Part shown: positions 1-9,455 of the stretch, piece by piece
How positions within the stretch are numbered: the first letter of the stretch is position 1
How the letters are laid out: the number at the start of each line of letters is the position of its first letter
The notes under the pieces: generated by a model
What the model was told of the DNA's origin: nothing
Database searches by the model: none
The model's input: the letters and a program-made list of their open reading frames with translations, nothing else
Translations under genes and position numbers: made by a program
NCBI GenBank assembly: GCA_040222185.1
Contig: JAVKDP010000086.1
Location: 1-64,000 of the forward strand
From: JAVKDP01 sp040222185
Lineage (GTDB): Bacteria; Bacteroidota; Rhodothermia; Balneolales; Balneolaceae
Length of the DNA: 64,000 bases
Reading direction: 5' to 3'

Positions 1-89
1 ATTTAGCTGGCATACAATAAATTTTTGATTATATTCTCGGGTGGGTTACTAATGTTAATAAAATTGTTTGCAAAATTTTTTTAATAAAT

Positions 90-118
90 AAAAAAAGCGA
101 TGATATATTCGCTTTTTA
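90..118 (-). terminator. Rho-independent terminator after the BlaR-like gene
   Basis: A perfect 9-bp stem (AAAAAGCGA paired with TCGCTTTTT, loop of about 8 bases) lies 20 bases past the stop codon of the minus-strand gene ending at 139. Read on the minus strand it is followed by a run of T. Confidence 0.75.
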
Positions 119-138
119 AAGCTACTCAGTCAAATTAG

Positions 139-1878
139 TTAGAAATCGGAATCAGTAAGCCTGAATATTACAGGAAGTGTATGTTTCACTCGTACTGGTC
201 TTCCTCGTTGTATACCTGGGGTAAATTTTACTTCTTTGACAGCTCTAAGGGCTTCTTCATCAGCGCCACCGCCAATACCTCTGACAATCATTGGGTTTTC
301 AACGTTTCCATCTTCATCAACAATAAATGTAAGTATAACTCTCCCTTCAATACCCATCTTCTTAGCTTCTTCAGGATATTCTATTTTGCTTTGAAGTGAT
401 TGAAGACCGCCAATAAGTTTCGGCATTTCTTCGACTACGATGAATAAGTCATCTTTATCCGTACTGAGATCACTTTGTTCATATGTAGATAAGTAATCAC
501 TTAGAGATTCATCTGCAGATGTTATCCCATGAGAAAAACCTGAATACTTATTCGGGTAATGTTCTACCCAAACCTCTGCTTCCTGAACTGAAGATAATAT
601 ATTGTTCTTCGAAGTAATCATCACCTTCAATTCATTTATAGTGAAGTCAACGGTGTTTCCAATTATTTTTCCTGACGGTACGCCACCTTCAAATTTTCTC
701 GGCGCAATTTTAAAAACTCCAAAGTCTCCGGCATTTATAAAAAAAGCAGCAACACCAGTTGAAGACATCCCGGGGATCACGTCTTGCTCTAAACCGTTTA
801 TGGTCATAGTTGCATTATCAAGTCCTAAAGTTGCTGTTTCGAGCTCTTCAAGCTCTACATAACTTGAATGTTGCATATCCGAACAAGCTATTGGAATGGT
901 TATAGCAATAATCATTACGGCCAGGAATAGCATGCTTCTCTTGAATGAGTTTTTGTGGAGTTTATGGTATTTCATAATTTCTATTCTTTGTTTTAAGGTT
1001 GATTTCTGGACGGCCATACTTATAGAAAAGCTACCGATACCTTTCTGAAGTGGTACTAATTCATATAACATTGAGGCGTAACTTTTAACTGAGATGCCTT
1101 TGGTACTTAATACTTCCTGATCACAAGAAATTTCCCGATATGTTTCGATTTCCTTTGATCCAAACCAGATAAGAGGATGGAACCAAAGAATTGATTGGAT
1201 GGATGAAAGAAATAATTGTAGCAGGTAATCACCTCTCCGGATATGAACCATCTCATGCTGAATAGCCATCTGAACTTTCTTGGGATCATCCTTAATGGAG
1301 TTAGGCAAAACAATTATGGGCTGCTTCCATCCAAAAGTAAAAGGTACCAGGGGGTGATCGTGGTAAGAAAGTTTAATCCTCTTAGAATCAGTGTTTTCAA
1401 AAGCAGGTATATTCGTTAATTCTATTTTTGTTAATGATTTGTGGAGCTTTTTTAAATTGAAGTAGGTCCAAAACAAGCGAAAAAGCATTAAGACACTTAT
1501 AAAAAGTAAAGCGGTTGTTATTGCTCCCAGTAGAAAATGCGGCTCAAACCAGTCTGGGGTAAAGCTGGTGGAGGTAACACTCGAGTTGAATGCTTGGGCA
1601 ATCGGACTTTCTATAACAAAAAAGACAGGCTCAAAGCTTGAAGAAGTACTACTATTGCTAACCAGAAGTTGGATCAAAAAAGAAGAAACTAACCCAAACG
1701 GAATAGCTGCAATAATCGCTGTTCTGAGGTGGTAGTGATACAACGGGTTTAGATTTCTACTAACTTTTAGGCCTATAAACGCCAAAAGAGCTACAACTGT
1801 CCAAATAATCATCGGAAACCAAAGCGTATCCAATGAAACCATACCTATGTTTTGGAAAAATTCGTACAGAGCTTTCAT
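139..1878 (-). CDS. BlaR1/MecR1-like M56 membrane metallopeptidase with TonB C-terminal domain
   Basis: This 579-residue membrane protein is probably the sensor partner of the BlaI-like repressor encoded just upstream. The N-terminal half has hydrophobic segments near residues 15-37, 52-72 and 115-137. The zinc peptidase motif HEMVH is at 208-212 with a downstream glutamate-rich helix, and a fourth membrane segment lies near 315-332. The C-terminal 90 residues (YPEEAKKMGIEGRVILTFIVDEDG region) form a TonB-like energy-transducer domain rather than the penicillin-binding sensor of BlaR1. The family cleaves its repressor after an extracellular signal. Which signal is sensed here is unknown, and a beta-lactam role should not be assumed. 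The gene starts on the base that ends the repressor gene, so the two are translationally coupled. Confidence 0.88.
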   Translation of the reverse strand: MKALYEFFQNIGMVSLDTLWFPMIIWTVVALLAFIGLKVSRNLNPLYHYHLRTAIIAAIPFGLVSSFLIQLLVSNSSTSSSFEPVFFVIESPIAQAFNSSVTSTSFTPDWFEPHFLLGAITTALLFISVLMLFRLFWTYFNLKKLHKSLTKIELTNIPAFENTDSKRIKLSYHDHPLVPFTFGWKQPIIVLPNSIKDDPKKVQMAIQHEMVHIRRGDYLLQLFLSSIQSILWFHPLIWFGSKEIETYREISCDQEVLSTKGISVKSYASMLYELVPLQKGIGSFSISMAVQKSTLKQRIEIMKYHKLHKNSFKRSMLFLAVMIIAITIPIACSDMQHSSYVELEELETATLGLDNATMTINGLEQDVIPGMSSTGVAAFFINAGDFGVFKIAPRKFEGGVPSGKIIGNTVDFTINELKVMITSKNNILSSVQEAEVWVEHYPNKYSGFSHGITSADESLSDYLSTYEQSDLSTDKDDLFIVVEEMPKLIGGLQSLQSKIEYPEEAKKMGIEGRVILTFIVDEDGNVENPMIVRGIGGGADEEALRAVKEVKFTPGIQRGRPVRVKHTLPVIFRLTDSDF

Positions 1879-2255
1879 TACTCCTCCATACCATCAATTA
1901 ACTTCTTAATTTCTGCACGCTCTTCATCACTAAGGTTTTCATTCTTAACTAGTGTTTGGATCAGGGCGCTTGGGGAACCTTTAAAAACTTTATCAATTAG
2001 CTTGCCTACCAGGTTGAACTGCACATTCTCCTGTTTCTGAGCAGCGCTGTAAACATAGGTAACACCATCTTTGCGATACTTTAAAAAACCTTTGTCGTTT
2101 AGGTTCTTCATGATGGTCATTACCGTTGTATATGCAATTTTTCGCTCAGTCAGAATCTTTTCCTGAATATCTGCAACTGTAGCTTCTCCTAATTCCCATA
2201 CATGATGCAAGATTTCCATTTCTGTTTCGCCAAGTGGGCTTAGTGATTTTTTCAT
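1878..2255 (-). CDS. BlaI/MecI/CopY family transcriptional repressor
   Basis: This 125-residue winged-helix repressor of the penicillinase-repressor family has the expected length and layout. The N-terminal DNA-binding domain reads SPLGETEMEILHHVWELGEATVADIQ, followed by the recognition region AYTTVMTIMKNLNDKGFL and a C-terminal dimerisation and cleavage part. It sits directly upstream of the M56 sensor peptidase on the same strand, the usual blaI-blaR pair order. A 20-bp palindrome 20 bases before its start codon is a plausible autoregulatory operator. In the known family the sensor peptidase inactivates the repressor; that the same occurs here is inference. Confidence 0.92.
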   Translation of the reverse strand: MKKSLSPLGETEMEILHHVWELGEATVADIQEKILTERKIAYTTVMTIMKNLNDKGFLKYRKDGVTYVYSAAQKQENVQFNLVGKLIDKVFKGSPSALIQTLVKNENLSDEERAEIKKLIDGMEE

Positions 2256-2274
2256 AATATAAAACGATTTAATT

Positions 2275-2294
2275 AATACTAAGATAATAGTATT
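2275..2294. promoter_or_regulatory. Candidate BlaI-type operator palindrome
   Basis: A perfect inverted repeat, AATACTA-N6-TAGTATT, lies 20 bp upstream of the BlaI-like start codon. Its size and its ACTA/TAGT half-sites resemble operators bound by MecI/BlaI dimers. Binding is inferred from position and symmetry only. Confidence 0.55.
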
Positions 2295-2444
2295 TAAGAT
2301 TGATGCAAATTAGAACTTCAATTTTGCTCTTAAATCACGACTTGATTCGGTATTAATTGCATAAAAAGCGCCTCGCATTTTTATGCAGTATTACTGTTAA
2401 GATTCTAAAAGTACATTCTATCAAATCCAATAAATCGTGAGAAA

Positions 2445-3137
2445 ATGAAAAAAGGGATACTAACTTCATTAATAGTCATATTCATTCCAGTAATTGGTTT
2501 GAGTCAGCCATTTAATTTTGATATCGGTTTTGCACATGGAACACCTAAAGGTGGATTTGGACAGGAATTAGACCGAAACTCTTACGGACTTGACGCCGCC
2601 TTTACATACCAGGTTCCAAGATCTCCAATTCATGTAGGGGTGGGTTTTGGGTACCAGAACTTTGGATGGCGCGAAAGAACAGAGATGTTTAGCAGAGATA
2701 TACCTGAGGTTGATGTGAGGGTTAGAACAACAAACAATATGGTAACGCCTCATTTTTTAATGAGGATTGAACCTGACGCCGGAATTTTTAGTCCTTTTGT
2801 AGAAGGTACATTGGGTTTCAATTATTTATATACCGAAAGTTCAGTTATTGATGACTGGGATGAAGAAGAGATATCCAGCACTGTTAACTATGACTATACA
2901 ACATCAAACTTCGGGATTGGTGGTGGAGTCAAAATCCGAATGTATGAAGGATTTGATGAGGACGGAGACTTTTTTGGAGTTTCACTAATACTTAAAGGAA
3001 AGTTTATGGTTGGTGGTGAAGCTCTCTATTTAAAAGAAGGGGGTTTAACTCCTCAGAACGGAGGATTGAATTATGACTTGAGCCGTTCAAGAACCGATTT
3101 AGCCACTTTCAATGTCGGTTTTGCTTTAAACTTTTAA
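2445..3137 (+). CDS. Secreted outer-membrane beta-barrel-like protein
   Basis: A 230-residue protein with a clear signal peptide (MKKGILTSLIVIFIPVIGLSQ, cut after about residue 21). Alternating hydrophobic/polar strands rich in Gly, Tyr and Phe follow, and it ends in an aromatic residue (VGFALNF), as expected for an outer-membrane barrel. The GTPKGGFGQELDRNSYGLDA region near the mature N-terminus resembles the DPKGGFGLRVQKG stretch of the protein at 53277, so the two are probably distant paralogues. The start is the first ATG before the signal peptide. No specific function is recognisable. It is a single gene closed by a terminator and is divergent from the BlaI-like gene. Confidence 0.8.
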   Translation: MKKGILTSLIVIFIPVIGLSQPFNFDIGFAHGTPKGGFGQELDRNSYGLDAAFTYQVPRSPIHVGVGFGYQNFGWRERTEMFSRDIPEVDVRVRTTNNMVTPHFLMRIEPDAGIFSPFVEGTLGFNYLYTESSVIDDWDEEEISSTVNYDYTTSNFGIGGGVKIRMYEGFDEDGDFFGVSLILKGKFMVGGEALYLKEGGLTPQNGGLNYDLSRSRTDLATFNVGFALNF

Positions 3138-3156
3138 GTAAGACAATCTAGTTATG

Positions 3157-3190
3157 GCCTCTTTTTGGAAAGGAAGGGGCTTTTTTATTT
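3157..3190 (+). terminator. Rho-independent terminator after the barrel protein
   Basis: Stem GCCTCTTTTT / AGGAAGGGGC (10 bp, some G-T pairs) with a GGAA loop, followed by six or more T residues, 20 bp past the stop codon at 3137. Confidence 0.75.
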
Positions 3191-3256
3191 AAACATTTTT
3201 TGAATCAGCAGTTTTACATTTCAATAGGATATAGTAGTTTTCCAGCTTTATTCTAA

Positions 3257-4444
3257 ATAGAGCATACGATAGAAACCTATATAAATATACTCAGCCTTCT
3301 TACCTATTTCGGGGCATTCAACGGATTTCTGTTAACGCTAATTTTTGCTACCTATCGGAAAGGAAATTATGAAGCGAACAAGTATTTTGTATTAATCTTA
3401 TTTGTACTAACACTAAGGCTTACAGATATAAGTTTATTTATATCTGGTGAATTATGGCGAGCTCCTTTCTTAGCTGGACTTACTTATCCGCTACTTTTTC
3501 TTATTGGCCCTTCATTCTATTTATACACAAAAAAACTTTGGGATTCGGATTATAAGGTTACCTGGAAACACTTGGCGATGTTATTGCCCCTTGCCTGGGG
3601 AATATGGGACTCGTCTGGCTGGATTTTTTTCGATTTAAGTGAAAAAGCGGAGATACTTAAGAATATTGAGCCCTGGGCACAGCCTGAGATACCGCCAATT
3701 GCCTTTGTTAAGTTTGGATCTTTAATTATTCATACAGCAATCTACCTTGGTCTTGTTGTGAAGGATCTGAAGTCCTATCAAAATATGATCAAAGATAGTG
3801 TATCCAATAACAAGCAGGTCTTAAAACTCAGTTGGCTTAGAAAACTGACAAAGGGATTATTTATCTATGTAGTTGGCTTTTTCATTACAATGGTACTGTT
3901 GGCATCAACAAAACAGTATGGGTTATTGATTGACCGGGCATGGGTTGTGGTGCTTACTTTCTTTGTGCACACCGTAGGCTTCTTAGCTATTCAGCAATCT
4001 TATTTCTTTAGCAAGGAAGCAGATCGGGAAGATGAAAGTTCTTTCAAGGAAGAAAGCGGAGACAGTAAATATAAAAAGTCACCACTTGAGGAATCTGGTG
4101 CAGAGAAAATTTTCCTTGAGCTAAAGCGAGTGATGCAAGAAGAAAAGTTGTATTTAAATGCAGATTTGAAAGCTTCAGAAGTTGCTCAAAGCTTAGGTAT
4201 TCCTTTATACCAGTTGTCCCATCTGCTTTCCCTGAAATCGGAATATAGTTTCTTTGATTTTGTAAATGAGTACAGGATTAATGAAGCCAAAAGCCTTCTT
4301 AAAGATCCCTCAAATGATCATCTAACAATTTTGGCTATTGGCTTTGAAGCAGGCTTCAACAATAAGTCATCTTTTAACAGGGCGTTTAAGAAGTTCACTG
4401 GTGAAACTCCTTCTTCATATAAGAAAGAAAGTATTCTCGTCTAG
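3257..4444 (+). CDS. AraC family regulator with membrane N-terminus; start codon missing or non-canonical
   Basis: The C-terminal 100 residues form a typical AraC double helix-turn-helix (KASEVAQSLGIPLYQLSHLLS and ILAIGFEAGFNNKSSFNRAFKKFTGETP). The preceding part is hydrophobic with several membrane segments, like the regulator at 34005. The first ATG is at 3572, but the frame stays open back to a TAA at 3254-3256. Those extra 105 codons encode convincing membrane helices (ILSLLTYFGAFNGFLLTLIFATYRKGNYEA). No ATG or GTG occurs in them, and the only TTG directly precedes the ATG at 3572. The true start is therefore ATA (3257 or 3269), CTG (3329), or has been lost by mutation. A product starting at 3572 would lack several helices. 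Confidence 0.75.
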   Translation: MEHTIETYINILSLLTYFGAFNGFLLTLIFATYRKGNYEANKYFVLILFVLTLRLTDISLFISGELWRAPFLAGLTYPLLFLIGPSFYLYTKKLWDSDYKVTWKHLAMLLPLAWGIWDSSGWIFFDLSEKAEILKNIEPWAQPEIPPIAFVKFGSLIIHTAIYLGLVVKDLKSYQNMIKDSVSNNKQVLKLSWLRKLTKGLFIYVVGFFITMVLLASTKQYGLLIDRAWVVVLTFFVHTVGFLAIQQSYFFSKEADREDESSFKEESGDSKYKKSPLEESGAEKIFLELKRVMQEEKLYLNADLKASEVAQSLGIPLYQLSHLLSLKSEYSFFDFVNEYRINEAKSLLKDPSNDHLTILAIGFEAGFNNKSSFNRAFKKFTGETPSSYKKESILV

Positions 4445-4538
4445 TTAGGGTTAGGAAGAGGTGTCTTACAAATGGCAGACACTATCGGCTTTGGTTAAAA
4501 ACCTATTCTGAAGCTCACTCTAACTCAATCAAAGTCAT

Positions 4539-6491
4539 ATGTATAAAAAGATACTATTAACCCTGTTTATCATGGGGATGAGCCAGGTTTCAGCAAATGC
4601 TCAACTCGTAAAGACATTGGCAAATCTAAACCAGGGAACCATGGGAGATGGTATAACGGTAGCCGTTAATGGAGATATTTATTATTCCAGTGGGTTCGGT
4701 ACAGCATTTAATAAGATTTATAGAATTACTCCGGACGGTGAGTTTTCAGTTTATAAGAGTAATATTTCTAATCCTGTTGGAATAATATCTGACTCACTTT
4801 TGAACCTCTATGTTCCAACTTACCAGGGAAATTCGATTCGAAAGATTGATACAGCAGGTGTAGTTACTGTTATAGCAAGTGGTTTAAACGGACCTGCGGG
4901 TATCGTTATCAATAAACAGAAAGAGATCTTCATTTCTGAATATGGTGCCGGAGGAAGTGGAACAGGAAACAGGATTATGAAAATAAATACGGATGGTTCA
5001 CTAGAGACATTTGTAACAAACTCAGGATTTAGTGGATTGATCGGGTTAACAATTGACGAGGAAGGAAACCTGTATACTACGAGCTGGAACAAGGGAAATA
5101 TTTATAAAGTAACACCAGAAAAGGAGGTTTCCTTATTAGCTTCGATCGGTGGAAATGTAAACCAGATCTCATATTCAAATGGTTATGTACTAGCTCCTTC
5201 TCCTTCGCTTGAAAGAATATATCGCGTAGACATGGAAGGGAATGTAGAAGTGATTGCTGGTTCTGGTATAACAGGAAACAAGGGAGGGCCATCAGTGGAA
5301 GCGCAATTTAATCGTGCAAACGGTATTACTCCCAGTGTAACAGGTGATACCTTATATTTCAATGATAATGGTATAGTAAAAATGATAATTGGGGTTAATC
5401 TTCCTAAAATCGGATTGGAAGGGGAATTCAAGAACGAAACAATAACTCTTAAAGTCGACTCGGAAAAAGAATACGATTCACTAAGTGTAGTTGTAGACGG
5501 CTTAACTCTCGAAACTTATTATTCTGTGACTGAAGATGACTCACTGTTTGAGATTCAGTACCAACCGGAAGAAACAGAGCGAAATGATGTTTATGTATAT
5601 GGGTTTTCAGGGCAAAAGCTTACAGTATCATCAAAGGTAGAAATCATAGGTACAAATCTTGAAGATCCGATTGAGGGCTATGTAACAGATTTTGATGAAC
5701 GTCCAGTCAATGATTTCTTAAGTATTGGATTCAATATCCAAAGAAACTTATCCGACTTCAGTAACTACCAGGCAAACACCGCACATGATTATAGAGAAAA
5801 TATTGACTATTCATTGACACTGAAAAAGCCAATTATACTAAGCGAAACAAATTCCGAACTTATATACAGCGATGTGGCTATTGTTGAACCAGGCGAAGAA
5901 GGAAGCAGCTTCGGAGAGGAGGCGTTTAAAGATTATGTGGTTGTAGAAGGTACCAAAGGGGGAGAATGGATTCCTCTTGCAGATGGCTATGACTCAAGGT
6001 ATGATGACGACTGGTTAACTACCTGGCCGGAAAATGGAAATTCCGAAGAACTATTTCGATCTCATACAATTAACCTGCTCGACACTTTTGAGCCAGGTGA
6101 TACCATTCTGGTTCGATTCAGACTATTCTCTGACGCCGATTCAGTGGGTTATGGTTGGGTGATAAATGATATTAAAATCCAGGAAAGTCTTGCTACCTCA
6201 ATCGATGAGAATGAAGAAGGGGTGTTTACTTTTAACCTGGAGCAAAATTACCCTAACCCATTTAATCCTTCTACAACTATTCAATACAGTATATCTGAAG
6301 TAGGTAATGTGAAGCTACTTGTGTTTGATGTTACCGGGAGACAGGTCTCGGAGCTTGTAAATCAAAGACAGAACGCCGGGTCACATAGCGTTAGCTTTGA
6401 TGCTGAAAACCTTTCTAGTGGCATATACTTCTATCGCCTGGAAACAGAAAACGGGTTTTCTAAAACAAACAAAATGCTTCTTATTAAATAA
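4539..6491 (+). CDS. Secreted NHL/SMP-30-like repeat protein with type IX secretion C-terminal domain
   Basis: This 650-residue protein has an N-terminal signal peptide (MYKKILLTLFIMGMSQVSANA). Residues 25-285 hold NHL-like beta-propeller repeats (PDGEFSVYKSNISNPVGIISDSLLNLYVP, INKQKEIFISEYG, IDEEGNLYTTSWN). A middle region of about 280 residues has no clear family. The last 80 residues form a T9SS type A sorting domain starting NYPNPFNPSTTIQYSI and ending SGIYFYRLETENGFSKTNKMLLIK. Proteins of this type are exported through the outer membrane by the type IX system and anchored or released. The ligand or substrate of the propeller is unknown. The gene follows the AraC regulator on the same strand, so it may be a target of it (inference). 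Confidence 0.88.
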   Translation: MYKKILLTLFIMGMSQVSANAQLVKTLANLNQGTMGDGITVAVNGDIYYSSGFGTAFNKIYRITPDGEFSVYKSNISNPVGIISDSLLNLYVPTYQGNSIRKIDTAGVVTVIASGLNGPAGIVINKQKEIFISEYGAGGSGTGNRIMKINTDGSLETFVTNSGFSGLIGLTIDEEGNLYTTSWNKGNIYKVTPEKEVSLLASIGGNVNQISYSNGYVLAPSPSLERIYRVDMEGNVEVIAGSGITGNKGGPSVEAQFNRANGITPSVTGDTLYFNDNGIVKMIIGVNLPKIGLEGEFKNETITLKVDSEKEYDSLSVVVDGLTLETYYSVTEDDSLFEIQYQPEETERNDVYVYGFSGQKLTVSSKVEIIGTNLEDPIEGYVTDFDERPVNDFLSIGFNIQRNLSDFSNYQANTAHDYRENIDYSLTLKKPIILSETNSELIYSDVAIVEPGEEGSSFGEEAFKDYVVVEGTKGGEWIPLADGYDSRYDDDWLTTWPENGNSEELFRSHTINLLDTFEPGDTILVRFRLFSDADSVGYGWVINDIKIQESLATSIDENEEGVFTFNLEQNYPNPFNPSTTIQYSISEVGNVKLLVFDVTGRQVSELVNQRQNAGSHSVSFDAENLSSGIYFYRLETENGFSKTNKMLLIK

Positions 6492-6554
6492 AATTCTAAA
6501 TATCCAACGGAATGAGTTCTTCATGTAAAAGGTTGTAGCCAAAAACCTTACTAC

Positions 6555-8033
6555 ATGAAGAACATTAATAGCTACAGAAGATTCTCCCGAAACGATAAAG
6601 AACCTAATAACGATGCAGAATATATTCTGTATTGGATGCAGGTTAACCGGAGGTTTGAATACAACTATGCATTAGAGTATGCTGTTGCCTGGGCAAATAA
6701 ACTGGATAAGCCCCTTCTAATTTACGAGGGCTTGTCGGTTGAGTATCCCTGGGCTTGTGATCGATTCCATACCTACATTATGGAAGGCATGAAAGAGAAT
6801 CTGGATTTTGCCAAAGCAAACTCACTAAACTTCTTCAGTTATGTAGAACCAAAGGTACAAGCGGGAAAGGGATTAGTATATGAACTGGCAAGTAAAGCGA
6901 GTGTAGTAATATCAGATGAATACCCGGTATTCATTACCAGGAAGCATAATGAGGTTGTTGGCTCTAAACTTGAAGTACCATACATAACCATTGACTCAAA
7001 TGGAATTATCCCACTAGGAGTAACTGATAAAGATCCTTACTCAGCGTATATTTTCAGGCAGACCATGCAAAAGTACTTTCTCGAAGCATATACGAATCCG
7101 CCTAAAAAGGAGCCGCTCAAGGAGCTCAAGAATAAGTCAAAGATTGAACTGGGGACAGAGTTCTTTAATAAATTTTCGAAATCAGATCAGGCTCTGGAAA
7201 ATATACAAGAATATATTTCAAAGCTGGATATTGATCATGCAGTTGGTGCAATTGAAGCAAAAGGTACGAGAGAGGCTGCACTGGAAAGAATGAATTCTTT
7301 TATCGAAAAAGACCTACTCGACTATGGTGAGAAGAGAAACCATCCTGATGAAGATAAAGCGAGTAAACTAAGCGGTTGGTTACATTTTGGGAAAATAAGT
7401 GAATATGAAATAGTTCAGGCTTCACTAGCAAAACAACCCAAAGGATGGGAGGTAAATCTCGTGAAACCAAATCGAGGACAACGCTATGACTTTTTCGGAG
7501 GCAATCAGAGCGTAGAAAGCTTTCTTGATGAAGTAATTACCTGGAGGGAGGTTGGTTTTCATTATGCCCATCACAGGGAAGATTATGATCAGTTTGAAAG
7601 TTTACCGAACTGGGTTAAAGAAACAATGGAAGAACACAAACATGATGAGAGAGCATATTTATATACACTGGAAGAGTTGGAACAATCGAACACTCATGAT
7701 GAGCTTTGGAATGCAGCTCAAACTCAACTAAGAGAAGAAGGTATCATCCATAATTATTTGCGAATGCTTTGGGGTAAAAAAGTAATTGAGTGGACTCCAG
7801 ACTATGAAACGGCTCTGGATTATCTGATTGAGTTGAATAATAAATATGCTATCGATGGTAGGGACCCAAATAGTTATTCCGGGATATTTTGGTGTTTTGG
7901 AAGGTTCGACCGTGCCTGGCAGGAAAGAGATGTATTCGGAAAGTTGAGGTATATGTCGAGTGATAATACATTTAAGAAGGTGAAGATGAAGAGCTATCTA
8001 AACAAATATGGGCGTCAAAAGAGTTTGCTCTAA
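6555..8033 (+). CDS. phr: Class II deoxyribodipyrimidine photolyase
   Basis: A 492-residue FAD enzyme that uses light to split cyclobutane pyrimidine dimers in DNA. The N-terminal antenna domain begins EYILYWMQVNRRFEYNYALEYAVAWANKLDKPL, the class II signature start. The C-terminal FAD domain has SGWLHFGKIS, VESFLDEVITWREVGFHYAHHR, IIHNYLRMLWGKKVIEW and DGRDPNSYSGIFWCFGRFDRAW, again class II rather than class I or cryptochrome. Length is as expected. The start at 6555 matches the family N-terminus. It lies 63 bp after the T9SS protein gene and 47 bp before rarA. Confidence 0.93.
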   Translation: MKNINSYRRFSRNDKEPNNDAEYILYWMQVNRRFEYNYALEYAVAWANKLDKPLLIYEGLSVEYPWACDRFHTYIMEGMKENLDFAKANSLNFFSYVEPKVQAGKGLVYELASKASVVISDEYPVFITRKHNEVVGSKLEVPYITIDSNGIIPLGVTDKDPYSAYIFRQTMQKYFLEAYTNPPKKEPLKELKNKSKIELGTEFFNKFSKSDQALENIQEYISKLDIDHAVGAIEAKGTREAALERMNSFIEKDLLDYGEKRNHPDEDKASKLSGWLHFGKISEYEIVQASLAKQPKGWEVNLVKPNRGQRYDFFGGNQSVESFLDEVITWREVGFHYAHHREDYDQFESLPNWVKETMEEHKHDERAYLYTLEELEQSNTHDELWNAAQTQLREEGIIHNYLRMLWGKKVIEWTPDYETALDYLIELNNKYAIDGRDPNSYSGIFWCFGRFDRAWQERDVFGKLRYMSSDNTFKKVKMKSYLNKYGRQKSLL

Positions 8034-8080
8034 GTTAAACTGAAACATATATTGCACATATTTTCAACTAACAGTCCGCT

Positions 8081-9448
8081 ATGGATCTCTTTCAAGAAGG
8101 AAAGCCGCAAAGTTTTAGTGTAAACGAACCAGGTCAAAACGAATATCACCAGCCTCTGGCCACCAGGATGAGGCCACAATCACTTGAAGAATTTGAAGGA
8201 CAAGAGCATCTGGTAGGTGAAGGTAAGATGCTAAGAAGAATGATTGAAAGTGGTGTTATTGGATCATTGATATTTTTCGGGCCTCCAAGTTCAGGTAAAA
8301 CCACACTTGCACATGTTATTTCCAAAGAGATAAAAGCTAGTTTTCAGATAATAAATGCAGTGCTGGATGGCATCAAAGAGTTAAGAACTGTTGTAGAAAA
8401 GGCAGAAAAGCTCCGAAAATTAAATGGCAGGAAAACCATTTTATTTGTAGATGAAATTCATCGCTGGAACAAAGCCCAACAGGATGCATTACTTCCTCAC
8501 CTGGAATCCGGGATAATCACACTGGTGGGTGCAACAACTGAAAATCCTTTTTATTCATTGGTTAATCCGTTGTTATCAAGATGCCAGCTTTTTGAGCTAA
8601 AACCTTTGTTGGTAGAGAATGTTAGGAGCATGATCCTTCGTGCTCTAAAAGATGAGGAAAAAGGTCTTGGAACCAGGGACATTCAAATTCATGATGATGC
8701 ACTAAATCACCTGGCTGATTATGCAGGTGGAGATGTTCGAAATGCTCTAAATGCTTTGGAAGTTGCAGTTTTATCCAGTAAACCGGATGAAAGTGATTTG
8801 ATCAGTATTGATCTGGATATTGCTAAAGAGAGTATACAACGAAGAACAGTTCGGTACGACAGAACCGGAGACGAGCATTATCATTATATCTCAGCCTTTA
8901 TAAAATCAGTACGAGGTTCTGATCCGGATGGAGCATTATACTGGATGAATGCCATGCTTGAAGGCGGTGATGATCCTAATTTTATTTTCCGGAGGATGTT
9001 TATTCTGGCCAGCGAAGATATTGGTTTAGCTGAACCCAATGCCATAACTATTGTTAACTCTTGTCATGAAGCATTTATGAAATGTGGGATGCCAGAAGGG
9101 ATGTTTTTTCTATCTCATGCTTGTCTTTATTTAAGTATGTGTCCAAAGAGTAATAGTAGTTTATCAATATTCAAGGCAAGCAAAGAAATCAAAGAAAGAG
9201 GGGTAATGGACGTTCCTCCTTATTTGAAAGATAAAACGGCAAATAAGCTATCTGCTCGTTATCAGGATATAGAGAACGCCTCAAAGGATTATAAATATCC
9301 CCATAGTGCGCCAGGGAATTGGGTGGAACAACAATATTTGCCTGAAAAGCTTAAAGATACCCGATTTTATAAGCCAGGTGCTGAAGGAAGAGAGGGTTTA
9401 CTTTGGAAAAGATTGAATGCGATTAAAGAGAATAAAGAGAAGTCTTAA
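8081..9448 (+). CDS. rarA: Replication-associated recombination protein A (AAA+ ATPase, MgsA family)
   Basis: A 455-residue AAA+ ATPase of the RarA/MgsA/WRNIP1 family, which acts at stalled replication forks with single-strand binding protein and RecA. Visible motifs are Walker A GPPSSGKTT (67-75), Walker B LFVDEIHRW (121-129), sensor GATTENPFYSLVNPLLSRCQ and the arginine-finger region. The C-terminal tetramerisation part includes DPDGALYWMNAMLEGGDDPNFIFRRM and PKSNSSLSIFKASKEI, characteristic of the family. Its placement next to the photolyase gives a small DNA-repair pair on one strand. Confidence 0.94.
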   Translation: MDLFQEGKPQSFSVNEPGQNEYHQPLATRMRPQSLEEFEGQEHLVGEGKMLRRMIESGVIGSLIFFGPPSSGKTTLAHVISKEIKASFQIINAVLDGIKELRTVVEKAEKLRKLNGRKTILFVDEIHRWNKAQQDALLPHLESGIITLVGATTENPFYSLVNPLLSRCQLFELKPLLVENVRSMILRALKDEEKGLGTRDIQIHDDALNHLADYAGGDVRNALNALEVAVLSSKPDESDLISIDLDIAKESIQRRTVRYDRTGDEHYHYISAFIKSVRGSDPDGALYWMNAMLEGGDDPNFIFRRMFILASEDIGLAEPNAITIVNSCHEAFMKCGMPEGMFFLSHACLYLSMCPKSNSSLSIFKASKEIKERGVMDVPPYLKDKTANKLSARYQDIENASKDYKYPHSAPGNWVEQQYLPEKLKDTRFYKPGAEGREGLLWKRLNAIKENKEKS

Positions 9449-9455
9449 AAAATAA

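Noticed and set aside
139..2255. Beta-lactam resistance locus
   Set aside because: The sensor lacks the penicillin-binding domain and no beta-lactamase gene is nearby, so only the regulatory pair is supported.
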